Origin: an uncultured Candidatus Saccharibacteria bacterium
Lineage (GTDB): Bacteria > Patescibacteriota > Saccharimonadia > Saccharimonadales > Saccharimonadaceae
Direction: 5' to 3'
Assembly: GCA_938042055.1 (NCBI GenBank)
Contig: CALIRX010000007.1
Location: 1-45,964, forward strand
Length of the DNA: 45,964 nucleotides
A program made the position numbers and the translations under genes. The notes beneath the pieces were generated by a model. That model did not search any database, was not told where the DNA came from, and saw only the letters and a list, made by a program, of their open reading frames with translations. Shown one piece after another: positions 9,409-16,686 of this stretch (positions within the stretch are counted from its first letter, which is position 1; each line of letters begins with the position of its first letter).

Positions 9409-10502
9409 CTCTTAAGCGGCATAATAATGTGCGTATAATCAGGATTTTTTACCTGCTCGCGAATTACGCACGGCGACAATTTGCCATTGAACGAAAATAC
9501 AATTTCATCCGCGTCAATAATATTCAAAACCTCCGTTAGGTAGCGTGAATTAAGCGTTACTTGACCGTCTGCGGATATTTTGGCTGTTGCCTCTGATGTG
9601 TTCTCGCCAAGCTCAGACGCAATCGAATGAATAGAAAGTAGGGAATTTTCCTCTGATGCGGTAATTGTAATTCCACCACCAGATTCACGCGCGAATAACG
9701 CCGCAATTTTCGTAACTCGACTAAAATCAGACTTCTTAATAACAATCTCAGTTTTAGCGGTTGCCGGAATTAATTGGCGATAATCAGGGAATTTCCCGTC
9801 AATTAATCGGCTAACAATTTCCATATCTCCCGTCTTAAAACAAACTTGAGAATCGTCAAAAAGAACCGTAATTTTCTTCTCATCGCCGACGCTCTTACTG
9901 ACCTCCGCCAGAGTAGAAGCGGGAATAATGGCTGACACTTCATTATCTGACTTTATTAGACGCTTTTCTGCCAGCCTGTAGCCATCAGTAGCGGCTAAGT
10001 ATAGCGATCCTTCATAATTATGCCAATAAACTCCCGTAAGAACTGCTCGCGTGACGTCAGAGCTGACAGCCAACTTCGTTTGGACTATGGCTTTCTTAAG
10101 ATCCTCAACGTCAATTTCATATTGTATAGCGGTTTTTTCATCAATTGTAGGCAGCTCAGGATATTCATCAGCCACCACGCCATTGATAACTGATGAGAAT
10201 TTTCCTGAAGTTATATGCAAATGTTCGTTTTTAGTTTCAAGTTCCACCGGGCCGCTTGGTAGGTTTGTGATGAACTCTGATACCAATCGAGCAGGGATTG
10301 TAATAGATCCATGATCTTCAATTTTCGCACCAATGTATTGAGTAGAAGCAATTTCCAAATTTGTTCCAGCAATCAATAATCTTCCTCCATCAGTGCGAAG
10401 TAAAATATTATTCAATATTGGCAGTTCATTACGACTTGATGCGATATCTTTGATTAGATTAAGTGCTTTTGCAAGTTTTTCTTGGGTGACTGATACTTTC
10501 AT
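9405..10502 (-). CDS. dnaN: DNA polymerase III sliding clamp (beta subunit)
   Basis: A 365-residue protein with the three-domain beta-clamp layout and standard length. It starts MKVSVTQEKLAKALNLI and has the family stretches LPILNNILL, ATDGYRLAEKR in the middle and KNPDYTHIIMPLK at the C-terminus. It encircles DNA and tethers the replicative polymerase. AAGGAAAG lies a few bases upstream of the ATG at 10502. It follows dnaA on the same strand across 245 bases that hold DnaA-box-like sites. No recF follows; instead it converges with the secretion operon, overlapping by four bases. Confidence 0.97.
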   Translation of the reverse strand: MKVSVTQEKLAKALNLIKDIASSRNELPILNNILLRTDGGRLLIAGTNLEIASTQYIGAKIEDHGSITIPARLVSEFITNLPSGPVELETKNEHLHITSGKFSSVINGVVADEYPELPTIDEKTAIQYEIDVEDLKKAIVQTKLAVSSDVTRAVLTGVYWHNYEGSLYLAATDGYRLAEKRLIKSDNEVSAIIPASTLAEVSKSVGDEKKITVLFDDSQVCFKTGDMEIVSRLIDGKFPDYRQLIPATAKTEIVIKKSDFSRVTKIAALFARESGGGITITASEENSLLSIHSIASELGENTSEATAKISADGQVTLNSRYLTEVLNIIDADEIVFSFNGKLSPCVIREQVKNPDYTHIIMPLKS

Positions 10503-10747
10503 TATACTTTCCTTAATTTTTAATTAGTCTTAATAGTAATAGGTGCTGTGGAAACTGGGTAAAAAATGTGTTCAAACAGGGGTAGAGTGGCGATAAAATA
10601 GGTGGAAAACTCTGTGTGCTATTTGTGGACTTTATAGTGGATATTTGTGTATTATTCCACTGTCTGCTGACTTGTCGTTTTCTTTCCACAGATCTGTGTG
10701 TTGGTAAGTCACCGCAAAAACACAACATCTGCACAGCTTTTCCACAA
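10503..10747 (-). other. dnaA-dnaN intergenic region with DnaA-box-like sites
   Basis: This 245-base gap is dense in TGTGGA/TCCACA cores. Close matches to the minus form of the DnaA box are TGTGGAAAC at 10547-10555, GGTGGAAAA at 10601-10609, TGTGGACTT at 10624-10632 and AGTGGATAT at 10636-10644. Opposite-orientation matches are CTTTCCACA at 10682-10690 and TTTTCCACA at 10738-10746. It also has an 17-base element (10571-10587) that recurs upstream of dnaA. Together with the gap on the other side of dnaA it probably forms a bipartite replication origin; which half unwinds cannot be told by eye. Confidence 0.65.
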
Positions 10748-12103
10748 TTAATGAACATATAATTTATCCTTAATGTCGTTAATTTGCTCGCGAATACTGA
10801 CGTTGGTAAGACTTTCCTTAGTAATTTTTTCAATTGAATGCATAGCGGTTGTGTGGTCTTTTCGTCCAAGTTCTTGGGCAATTTTCGGAAAACTCATTTT
10901 CAGCTCACTACGTAGAAGAAACATCGCAATTTGCCTTGGCATGGCTATAAATTTATCTCGCCTGGATGAGCACATATCTTTTACATCAATATTATAATAG
11001 CGCGCCGTTTTATCAATTATTTGTTTGGCGGTTATATGTTGCGGTCTATTACGTTTAATATCTCCCAAAATTCCTTCAGCCGCCGCTAAATCAGGAGTGA
11101 AATTCTGCATTTCCGCATAAGCAAGCAGTCGATTCAAAGCACCTTCCAGCTCGCGAATGTTCGTCTTAAAGTTGGTCGCTAGATATTCTACGACATCGGA
11201 ATCTAGCTCAGTGTTGCTGAGTTCGGCTTTTGCTTTAACGATAGCGCAGCGAGTTTCATAATCGGGCATCTGAATATCAATTGCCATACCCCACTCAAAT
11301 CGACTACGCAAACGATCGGTTAGAGTAGGAATACTCTTCGGCGGTTTATCTGAGCTAATAATGATTTGTTTATTGTTTTGATGAAGATCGTTAAATGTAT
11401 GGAAAAATTCGTCCTGAGTTTTTTCTTTTCCAGCGATAAATTGCATATCATCGACAATCAATACATCGACATTGCGATATTTATCAGAAAAACCTTTTTT
11501 CTTAAATCGAATAGAATCTAGAAACTCATTAACGAACGTTTCCGTAGTAATATAAAGCACTCGCGCTGAAGATTGTTTTTTAACTATCTCATTACCAACA
11601 GCTTGCATTAAGTGAGTTTTACCAAGTCCAGAGCCTCCGTAAAGATAGAGCGGATTATATTTTTCTCCTGGATGTGCGGCTACCGCTTGGCAGGCAGCAT
11701 AGGCCAAATCGTTACTTGAGCCAACGATGAAGTTGTCAAAGGTATATCTGGGGTTAAGATTACTAGAATGAGATTTCCTCGATGGTAGAATCAGCGGCTT
11801 CGCTGTTTCTTGTTGTCCACTTTTATCAACTTCACGATTAACGCGCGGTTTTTTATTGCTAGATTCGACGTTATAAGAAATGGACGGGGCGTTAATGCCG
11901 TTGTGAGCCAAGGCCTCTAATATTTGCGGGTGAAATCGCTTTTCAAGTTGAGTCCTAGCAAAAATATTCGGCGCAATTATGAGAACTTCTTTGTCGGAAA
12001 TTATTTCCAATTTGGTATTTTTGAACCACGCAGTAAACGACGAAGACGATACAGTTACTTCAATCTCACCTAAAACACCCTGCCAAACCGCATGACTATC
12101 CAC
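10748..12103 (-). CDS. dnaA: Chromosomal replication initiator DnaA
   Basis: A 451-residue protein with all DnaA domains: an N-terminal oligomerisation domain (about 1-80), a polar linker (80-118), the AAA+ core with Walker A GGSGLGKT at 156-163 and Walker B VLIVDDM at 214-220, and a C-terminal helix-turn-helix with the signature ELGRKDHTTAMHSIEKI. It binds DnaA boxes and melts the origin. The start is GTG at 12103, preceded at eight bases by GAGGGAG; no in-frame ATG competes. The promoter region contains a DnaA box, so autoregulation is likely. Confidence 0.97.
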   Translation of the reverse strand: MDSHAVWQGVLGEIEVTVSSSSFTAWFKNTKLEIISDKEVLIIAPNIFARTQLEKRFHPQILEALAHNGINAPSISYNVESSNKKPRVNREVDKSGQQETAKPLILPSRKSHSSNLNPRYTFDNFIVGSSNDLAYAACQAVAAHPGEKYNPLYLYGGSGLGKTHLMQAVGNEIVKKQSSARVLYITTETFVNEFLDSIRFKKKGFSDKYRNVDVLIVDDMQFIAGKEKTQDEFFHTFNDLHQNNKQIIISSDKPPKSIPTLTDRLRSRFEWGMAIDIQMPDYETRCAIVKAKAELSNTELDSDVVEYLATNFKTNIRELEGALNRLLAYAEMQNFTPDLAAAEGILGDIKRNRPQHITAKQIIDKTARYYNIDVKDMCSSRRDKFIAMPRQIAMFLLRSELKMSFPKIAQELGRKDHTTAMHSIEKITKESLTNVSIREQINDIKDKLYVH

Positions 12104-12138
12104 GAAAATTACTCCCTCAAATCCTGTTAACTATCTTT

Positions 12139-12167
12139 ACTATAGCAAATAAGGGGAGTTTTCCACA
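12139..12167 (-). promoter_or_regulatory. dnaA promoter with a DnaA box at the -35
   Basis: On the minus strand an extended -10, TGC-TATAGT, lies at 12139-12147 (hexamer 12139-12144). Seventeen bases upstream, the -35 position (12162-12167, TGTGGA) falls inside the DnaA box at 12159-12167. The leader is about 29 bases and contains GAGGGAG (12112-12118). DnaA binding there would block sigma contact, so negative autoregulation is a reasonable inference. Confidence 0.6.
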
Positions 12168-12287
12168 AGTATAAACGGAGTAGAAAGGTTACTATTCAAA
12201 ACAGGGGTGGAGTTTTCCACAATTAAAATTCTCATCTGTTAAAACTGTGGAAAAATATGCGTCGATAGTGGAAAAGTCATTGTCGAC

Positions 12288-12316
12288 TTGCAAAAAGTAC
12301 TGAAAGAATATATACT
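12288..12316 (+). promoter_or_regulatory. rpmH promoter
   Basis: TTGCAA at 12288-12293, a 17-base spacer, and TATACT at 12311-12316. The ATG follows ten bases later at 12327 with no Shine-Dalgarno sequence, so the transcript would start about four bases upstream of the start codon. Confidence 0.65.
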
Positions 12317-12326
12317 ATTTGTTGAT

Positions 12327-12464
12327 ATGCCAAAGCGAACATTTCAACCACACACCCGACACCGTGCAAAGACGCATGGTTTTAGGGCACGAGTTTCTAC
12401 CAAGGCTGGTAGGATGGTTTTGAAGCGCCGCCGCCTAAAGGGCCGCGCTAAAATTGCTATTTAA
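12327..12464 (+). CDS. rpmH: Ribosomal protein bL34
   Basis: A 45-residue, highly basic protein that is too short for most ORF callers. It starts MPKRTFQPHTRHRAKTHGF and ends RRRLKGRAKIAI, a normal L34 sequence. It is part of the large ribosomal subunit. As in most bacteria it lies next to the origin and directly before rnpA. No Shine-Dalgarno sequence precedes it and the promoter is almost adjacent, so translation from a nearly leaderless mRNA is inferred. A terminator hairpin follows. Confidence 0.95.
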   Translation: MPKRTFQPHTRHRAKTHGFRARVSTKAGRMVLKRRRLKGRAKIAI

Positions 12465-12480
12465 TTGATAGCTAAAAATT

Positions 12481-12507
12481 ATCCCGTCGATGAAGGCGGG
12501 ATTTTTT
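12481..12507 (+). terminator. Intrinsic terminator after rpmH
   Basis: ATCCCG at 12481-12486 pairs with CGGGAT at 12497-12502, followed by a T run to 12507. It lies between rpmH and rnpA and overlaps the zone where the -35 of the rnpA promoter would be. Confidence 0.75.
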
Positions 12508-12509
12508 GA

Positions 12510-12515
12510 TATAAT
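12510..12515 (+). promoter_or_regulatory. -10 box of rnpA
   Basis: A perfect TATAAT eight bases before the rnpA ATG (12524), with no Shine-Dalgarno sequence between. The -35 is poor. With the usual start about seven bases downstream, the mRNA would begin at or next to the start codon. Confidence 0.55.
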
Positions 12516-12523
12516 TGTAAAAT

Positions 12524-12871
12524 ATGTTACAACAATGTAATCGGTTTCATGGTCATGGCAGTCTTAAGTTCGTCTATAAAAATGGGCAAGCGGTTCGTTC
12601 GTCTATAGCCACGATAAAATACGTGAAGAACCCATATCGAAGTCATAGCAGATTTGCGGTTGTTGTTAGTAAAAAAGTTCTAAAATCAGCAGTACGTCGG
12701 AATCGTATACGTCGACGTGTTTATGAAATTATTCGCCTGGAGCTGCCTAATATGAAAAATGACCAAGATGTGGCTGTTATTATATTTTCGGCGGAAGTTT
12801 TATCGATGCCACATAAAGATCTAAAACAGACAATAAAGAATCTTTTCTCTCAAGCTCAACTGTATAAATAG
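12524..12871 (+). CDS. rnpA: Ribonuclease P protein component
   Basis: A 115-residue basic protein with the RnpA signature: FAVVVSKKVLKSAVRRNRIRRRVYEI, covering the conserved RNR helix that binds pre-tRNA and the P RNA. The length is normal. It helps the RNase P RNA remove 5' leaders from tRNA precursors. It lies between rpmH and yidC as usual but has its own terminator upstream and -10 box, so it seems transcribed separately from rpmH. Confidence 0.95.
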   Translation: MLQQCNRFHGHGSLKFVYKNGQAVRSSIATIKYVKNPYRSHSRFAVVVSKKVLKSAVRRNRIRRRVYEIIRLELPNMKNDQDVAVIIFSAEVLSMPHKDLKQTIKNLFSQAQLYK

Positions 12872-12883
12872 GCGCTTTTTTGC

Positions 12884-12889
12884 TATAAT
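12884..12889 (+). promoter_or_regulatory. Extended -10 of yidC, six bases from the ATG
   Basis: TGCTATAAT (12881-12889) is an extended -10. The yidC ATG begins at 12896, exactly six bases after the hexamer, so the transcription start should coincide with the A of the start codon. No Shine-Dalgarno sequence is present. Confidence 0.6.
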
Positions 12890-12895
12890 TAAGAC

Positions 12896-13816
12896 ATGAG
12901 TTTTTTTGATGAGTTTATTGTTCGACCGATTTTAAATTTACTAATGGCTATTTATAGTCTGATTCCGGATTTTGGTGTTAGTGTCATTATCTTTACGATT
13001 ATTGTAAGGCTTTTACTTTGGCCGCTAATTAAGAAGCAGCTTCATCAGGCAAAGGCGATGCGTAAAATGCAGCCAGAGTTGGTGAAGATCAAAAAACAGT
13101 ACGCAAAAAATCCACAAATGCGTAACTTAGCGATGGTGGAACTTTATAAAAAACACAACGTCAGTGCCTTTGGCTCAATTGGTGTTATGATTATTCAGTT
13201 GCCGATTTTGATTGCGATGTATCGAGTGGTGCAGATTTTCGTTTCTAGCCGCGCCGACTTAGGAAAATATGTTTATGATTTTATGAAAAATCTGCCGGTT
13301 GCTAATAATCTAGTAAATAATCCAGATCAATTTAATCAGAATTTCCTGGGAATTATAGATTTGACGCAACACGCGATATCAAAGAATGGTATTGTTTTTG
13401 GCTTGGTTATTTTGGCGGCAGTTGCGGCATATTTGCAATATTTAACTTCAAAACAATTGTCACCCCAATCTGACAGCAATCGTAAATTGCGAGATATTCT
13501 AGCTGAGGCTGGTGATGGAAAAGAGGCAGATCAGGCGGAAGTGAATGCTATTATGACGCGAAAAATGATGAAATTTATGCCAGTAATGATGTTCTTCGTG
13601 ATTGTGTATTTGCCGGCGGCTTTGGCGCTTTATTTGACGACAGCTAGTGCCGTGGGATATCTCCAGAACTATATCATCTTCAAGCAAGACTCTAAAGAAA
13701 TGCAAGAAATTGCAGATAAAAAATCATCCCAAAAATCTAAAGCATCGACAAAAATCGACAAACGTGTTAAAAAGGCTACAGAGGCCAGGATAACTCGGAT
13801 CAAGGCTAAGGATTAA
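12896..13816 (+). CDS. yidC: Membrane protein insertase YidC/Oxa1
   Basis: 306 residues with the short Gram-positive type YidC2 layout: no large periplasmic domain. A first hydrophobic helix lies at about 8-25, then the core with IRVLL-like VRLLLWPLIKKQLHQAKAM, a cytoplasmic helical hairpin (MQPELVKIKKQYAKNPQ), hydrophobic segments at about 98-115, 160-180 and 228-255, and a lysine-rich C-terminal tail that binds ribosomes. It inserts membrane proteins alone or with SecYEG. No lipobox cysteine is visible at the N-terminus. It is followed by jag with a good Shine-Dalgarno sequence, forming a two-gene unit. Confidence 0.95.
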   Translation: MSFFDEFIVRPILNLLMAIYSLIPDFGVSVIIFTIIVRLLLWPLIKKQLHQAKAMRKMQPELVKIKKQYAKNPQMRNLAMVELYKKHNVSAFGSIGVMIIQLPILIAMYRVVQIFVSSRADLGKYVYDFMKNLPVANNLVNNPDQFNQNFLGIIDLTQHAISKNGIVFGLVILAAVAAYLQYLTSKQLSPQSDSNRKLRDILAEAGDGKEADQAEVNAIMTRKMMKFMPVMMFFVIVYLPAALALYLTTASAVGYLQNYIIFKQDSKEMQEIADKKSSQKSKASTKIDKRVKKATEARITRIKAKD

Positions 13817-13825
13817 GGAGGATTT

Positions 13826-14287
13826 ATGGACCAAATTGAAACGGTTGAATTTGTAAAAAAATATTTAGAGGATTTACTAACATTCTTTGACTTGAATCTG
13901 GAAGTTTCAGTAAAAATCGAAGATGGAATTGTTGTAGCTTCAATTCCGCATAGCGAGCGAAGCAGTATTTTAATCGGTAGAAATGCGGAAACATTGCGTA
14001 GTATTCAGAATCTTTTGTCGACAGCGCTTCATCATAAAGAAGCGTCAACTGTTCGAGTTAATTTGGATATTGCGGACTATAAAAAGCAGCATGCTGAAAA
14101 AATTGCCGAAAAGGCGCGCGGCTGGATTGAGGAAGTTCGACGAACTGGTGAGTCAAAGGTAGTGGACTTGAATGCTGCTGATCGCTGGACAGTGCATCAC
14201 TTGGCTGGTGAATATAGCGATATTGATACGCATTCTGAAGGTGAAGGTCGCGAACGACGGCTGATTATTAGTCAGAAGAGTTCTTAG
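13826..14287 (+). CDS. jag: Jag/KhpB RNA-binding protein (KH plus R3H)
   Basis: 153 residues: a KH-like domain at about 10-80 (LIGRNAETLRSIQNLL) and an R3H domain near 95-150 (LNAADRWTVHHLAGEYSDI, with the Arg...His pair). It lacks the N-terminal Jag-N domain found in longer homologues. Jag/KhpB binds RNA and in Firmicutes affects cell elongation and division. AAGGAGG lies just upstream of the ATG. It follows yidC by nine bases as in many genomes. Its last 20 bases overlap the end of the convergent gtrA-like gene. Confidence 0.93.
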   Translation: MDQIETVEFVKKYLEDLLTFFDLNLEVSVKIEDGIVVASIPHSERSSILIGRNAETLRSIQNLLSTALHHKEASTVRVNLDIADYKKQHAEKIAEKARGWIEEVRRTGESKVVDLNAADRWTVHHLAGEYSDIDTHSEGEGRERRLIISQKSS

Positions 14288-14702
14288 TGTCTTTAAAGAC
14301 TATTCTGGAGTACAGAACGTAATTCCAAACGAGGCTGACTACTGTGGCGGTTAATTTGCTAATTAATAGGGCAAGTGATTTATTTAATCCGAAGTTTATG
14401 AATATCGGCGTGATAATAGCGATAATAATTGTCTGAATTACCCATAAGCCAAATAGTGTAACTGCGACGAATAAAAGAAATTGTTTTTTCAAGTTTTGGG
14501 ATGTTGACTTGAAAGTATATTTTTTATTTGCAAAAAACGAGAACAAAAAGGCAACGAATGTTGATATAAAATTAGCAAACTCTTTTGGGATATTTAAGAA
14601 GATTGTTAAGCTAAAAAGTATGCCAAAGTCTAGTATTGTATTAGTACTGCCAACGATAAGAAATCTTAATTTATCGGCGTGTTTTTTTAATATCTCCTGC
14701 AT
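14268..14702 (-). CDS. GtrA family membrane protein
   Basis: 144 residues with four hydrophobic helices and the GtrA pattern (FLIVGSTNTILDFGILF, FFANKKYTF, WNYVLYSRIVF). GtrA proteins are small membrane proteins paired with a GT2 enzyme; they are proposed to flip polyprenyl-linked sugars for decorating surface glycans. The gene overlaps the end of the upstream GT2 gene by 32 bases, so the two are coupled. It ends convergently inside the 3' end of jag. Confidence 0.88.
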   Translation of the reverse strand: MQEILKKHADKLRFLIVGSTNTILDFGILFSLTIFLNIPKEFANFISTFVAFLFSFFANKKYTFKSTSQNLKKQFLLFVAVTLFGLWVIQTIIIAIITPIFINFGLNKSLALLISKLTATVVSLVWNYVLYSRIVFKDTKNSSD

Positions 14703-15621
14703 GGTATTCCTCTATTAAATATAATGGTCTGTTTTTCGTCTCAATAAATATTCGCCCTACATATTCACCAATTATGCCCAGAGACAGTAACTGAACTCCT
14801 CCGAGAAACAGGATGACTGCCATTAGCGAGGAATATCCAGCGCCAGTAGAAACTCCGAACAAAGGGCGAACTAAAAGATATATAATCCAAATGAAAGCAA
14901 TAAACGAAATAATGAATCCAAAAATAGTTGCCATTCGTAGCGGCGCGGTAGTAAAGCTGGTAATTCCGTCGATTGCTAAGTTGAGTAGTTTTTGGTAATT
15001 CCACTTGGTTTGACCAGCCAATCTGGGGTCGCGATTATAAAATATCTCTTTTTTCTTATATCCAATCCAGCTGAAAATCGCTTTTGTATTGCGCTGAGAT
15101 TCGCGGAATTTTTGCAAAGCCTCAATGCATCGGCGATCCAGCAAGCGAAAATCTCCAGTGTCGACCTGAATAGGAATGTTGGTCGATTTCTGCAGTATTC
15201 TGTAATACCATTGGCTGGTTTTTTTCTTCAGCCAGGTTTCGCCTTGTCGATTGTTGCGGCGAGCATAGACGTCATCGTAACCATCTTCCCAATACGAAAT
15301 CATTTCCTGGATGATCTCTGGCGGGTCTTGTAAATCTGCATCAATAATCACCAGAGCGTCACTTTTTACGTGGTCAATTCCAGCTATCATGGCAATTTCC
15401 TTACCGAAGTTTCGCGATAGATTTATATAGCTAATTCGAGAATCTTTTTTCGATTGCTCGGCTATGATTGAAAAAGATTTATCGGTGCTGCCGTCATTTA
15501 TGAAGAGAAATTCGAATTGATAATTGGGTGTGTTTTTTGTAAATTCGTCCAAGCGCTTAAATAATTGTGGTAAAACAGATTCTTCGTTGTAGACAGGAAT
15601 GAGAAGGGTGATGGTTTTCAT
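14671..15621 (-). CDS. GT2 family glycosyltransferase with two C-terminal membrane helices (GtrB/Dpm1-like)
   Basis: 316 residues. The GT-A domain spans about 1-220 with LIPVYNEESVLPQL at the start and the nucleotide/metal motif IIDADLQDP at 92-100. Two hydrophobic helices lie at about 232-256 and 268-290. This is the GtrB/polyprenyl-phosphate sugar synthase type, which loads a sugar on undecaprenyl phosphate at the inner leaflet. The overlapping GtrA gene downstream is its usual partner. Thirteen bases separate it from the upstream GT2 gene. Confidence 0.88.
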   Translation of the reverse strand: MKTITLLIPVYNEESVLPQLFKRLDEFTKNTPNYQFEFLFINDGSTDKSFSIIAEQSKKDSRISYINLSRNFGKEIAMIAGIDHVKSDALVIIDADLQDPPEIIQEMISYWEDGYDDVYARRNNRQGETWLKKKTSQWYYRILQKSTNIPIQVDTGDFRLLDRRCIEALQKFRESQRNTKAIFSWIGYKKKEIFYNRDPRLAGQTKWNYQKLLNLAIDGITSFTTAPLRMATIFGFIISFIAFIWIIYLLVRPLFGVSTGAGYSSLMAVILFLGGVQLLSLGIIGEYVGRIFIETKNRPLYLIEEYHAGDIKKTRR

Positions 15622-15634
15622 AGTATTAAATATA

Positions 15635-16648
15635 TTATTTTATTCTGAAAAAATGCTTAAATTTTAATAATCCAGTTTGATTTGGTAGTGGTCCATCGTG
15701 AATAATATTGCGAATATAGTCGACGGAAACCTTACGATTTTTTTGGATATGAAGACGTTTTTTATAAGCTGCTGGTTTGTGAATAATTGATACTAAAGTG
15801 CCCTTGAATGCAGGCCAACCGCTGCCGTGGCGAATTGCGCTGGCAAAAATCAACCAATATGTCAGTAAAAATCGTATACCAATACACCAAAATAGCTTAC
15901 CCGGAACGTTTTTAATGAAGACTAACGGCAAGTTTTTAAAAGTATTGTAGACAGCTAATCCGGGAACTTTTTTACTACTAGCGCCAACTTTATGATAAGC
16001 GATAGCCTTGGGCGTGAAGCGAACTTTCCAGCCGGCTAATTGTGCTCGGAAGCTTAAGTCGACATCCTCATAATACATGAAGAAATCTTCATCAAATATA
16101 TCTATATCATCAAAGATTTTTGCACGATAAATAGCTCCGCCGCCAGTCGCACCAAATACTTCTCCAGGCTTAGTTGGTGCGTTTTTTATGGGCTCGTCAC
16201 GGTTTCTTGGTCCAGGAAGTCCCCACGTTGTGTAAAAATCTCCAGTTGTGTCAAGAGTTTTGCTGTTGCGTCTTTGTAAAATTCCAGTCGCAATTCCGCA
16301 TTCTGGGTATTTTGATAATTGATAAACGAGAGCTTCACACCAGTTTCTATTAGCTATCGCATCCGGATTAAGTACTCCAATATATTCAAAGTCGTTTTTT
16401 AGGGCGTAGATTAATCCTGTATTAATTCCTCCCGCAAATCCTAGATTGTCTGAATTTTTGAGCAAAATAATCTTTTCTTTTTTATGCGATGATATATATT
16501 CTTCAAATACAGCAACAGAATTGTCACTACTATTATTATCTACTATAACAATAGTAGGTTTTAAGGTTTGTTCTATTAATGAATCAACACACTCTATGGC
16601 GTCGTCGGATCCGTTCCAATTAAGAACTATAATTGCAAGTCTATTCAT
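15635..16648 (-). CDS. GT2 family glycosyltransferase, rhamnosyltransferase-like
   Basis: 337 residues with a GT-A fold: IIVLNWNGSDDAIECVDSL at the start, DNLGFAGGINTGL at about 66-78, the NPDA motif near 93, and FFMYYEDVDLSFRAQLAGW near 190-208. This motif set is typical of WbbL/RfbF-like rhamnosyltransferases, which fits the dTDP-rhamnose genes later in the window. The C-terminal 100 residues contain a hydrophobic segment and basic residues, probably membrane-associated. It is the first gene of a minus-strand unit, divergent from the ABC exporter. Confidence 0.82.
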   Translation of the reverse strand: MNRLAIIVLNWNGSDDAIECVDSLIEQTLKPTIVIVDNNSSDNSVAVFEEYISSHKKEKIILLKNSDNLGFAGGINTGLIYALKNDFEYIGVLNPDAIANRNWCEALVYQLSKYPECGIATGILQRRNSKTLDTTGDFYTTWGLPGPRNRDEPIKNAPTKPGEVFGATGGGAIYRAKIFDDIDIFDEDFFMYYEDVDLSFRAQLAGWKVRFTPKAIAYHKVGASSKKVPGLAVYNTFKNLPLVFIKNVPGKLFWCIGIRFLLTYWLIFASAIRHGSGWPAFKGTLVSIIHKPAAYKKRLHIQKNRKVSVDYIRNIIHDGPLPNQTGLLKFKHFFRIK

Positions 16649-16659
16649 AATGTTCTTTT

Positions 16660-16686
16660 TGTATTGTATAATAGGTGATATATATT
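16660..16686. promoter_or_regulatory. Divergent promoter region between GT2 and Wzm genes
   Basis: Only 38 bases separate two divergent start codons (16648 minus, 16687 plus). TATAAT on the plus strand lies at 16667-16672; the same stretch read on the minus strand gives TATTAT/TATACA-like -10 candidates, so the two promoters overlap. AGGTGA after the plus box could serve as a weak Shine-Dalgarno sequence for the ATG at 16687. Confidence 0.45.

Larger units (their letters stand above)
12104..12326. other. Putative oriC: dnaA-rpmH intergenic region with DnaA boxes
   Basis: 223 bases between divergent dnaA and rpmH. TTTTCCACA occurs at 12159-12167 and 12213-12221, TGTGGAAAA at 12246-12254 and AGTGGAAAA (one mismatch) at 12267-12275. 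The first two sit within a shared 14-base string GGAGTTTTCCACAA at 12155-12168 and 12209-12222. Two boxes facing one way and two the other, between dnaA and rpmH, is the classic bacterial origin setting. The same gap must also hold the promoters of dnaA and rpmH. Confidence 0.75.

Noticed and set aside
10513..10881. ORF on the minus strand across the dnaA-dnaN gap
   Set aside because: It overlaps the 3' end of dnaA in another frame and the DnaA-box region; no family likeness and no good start.
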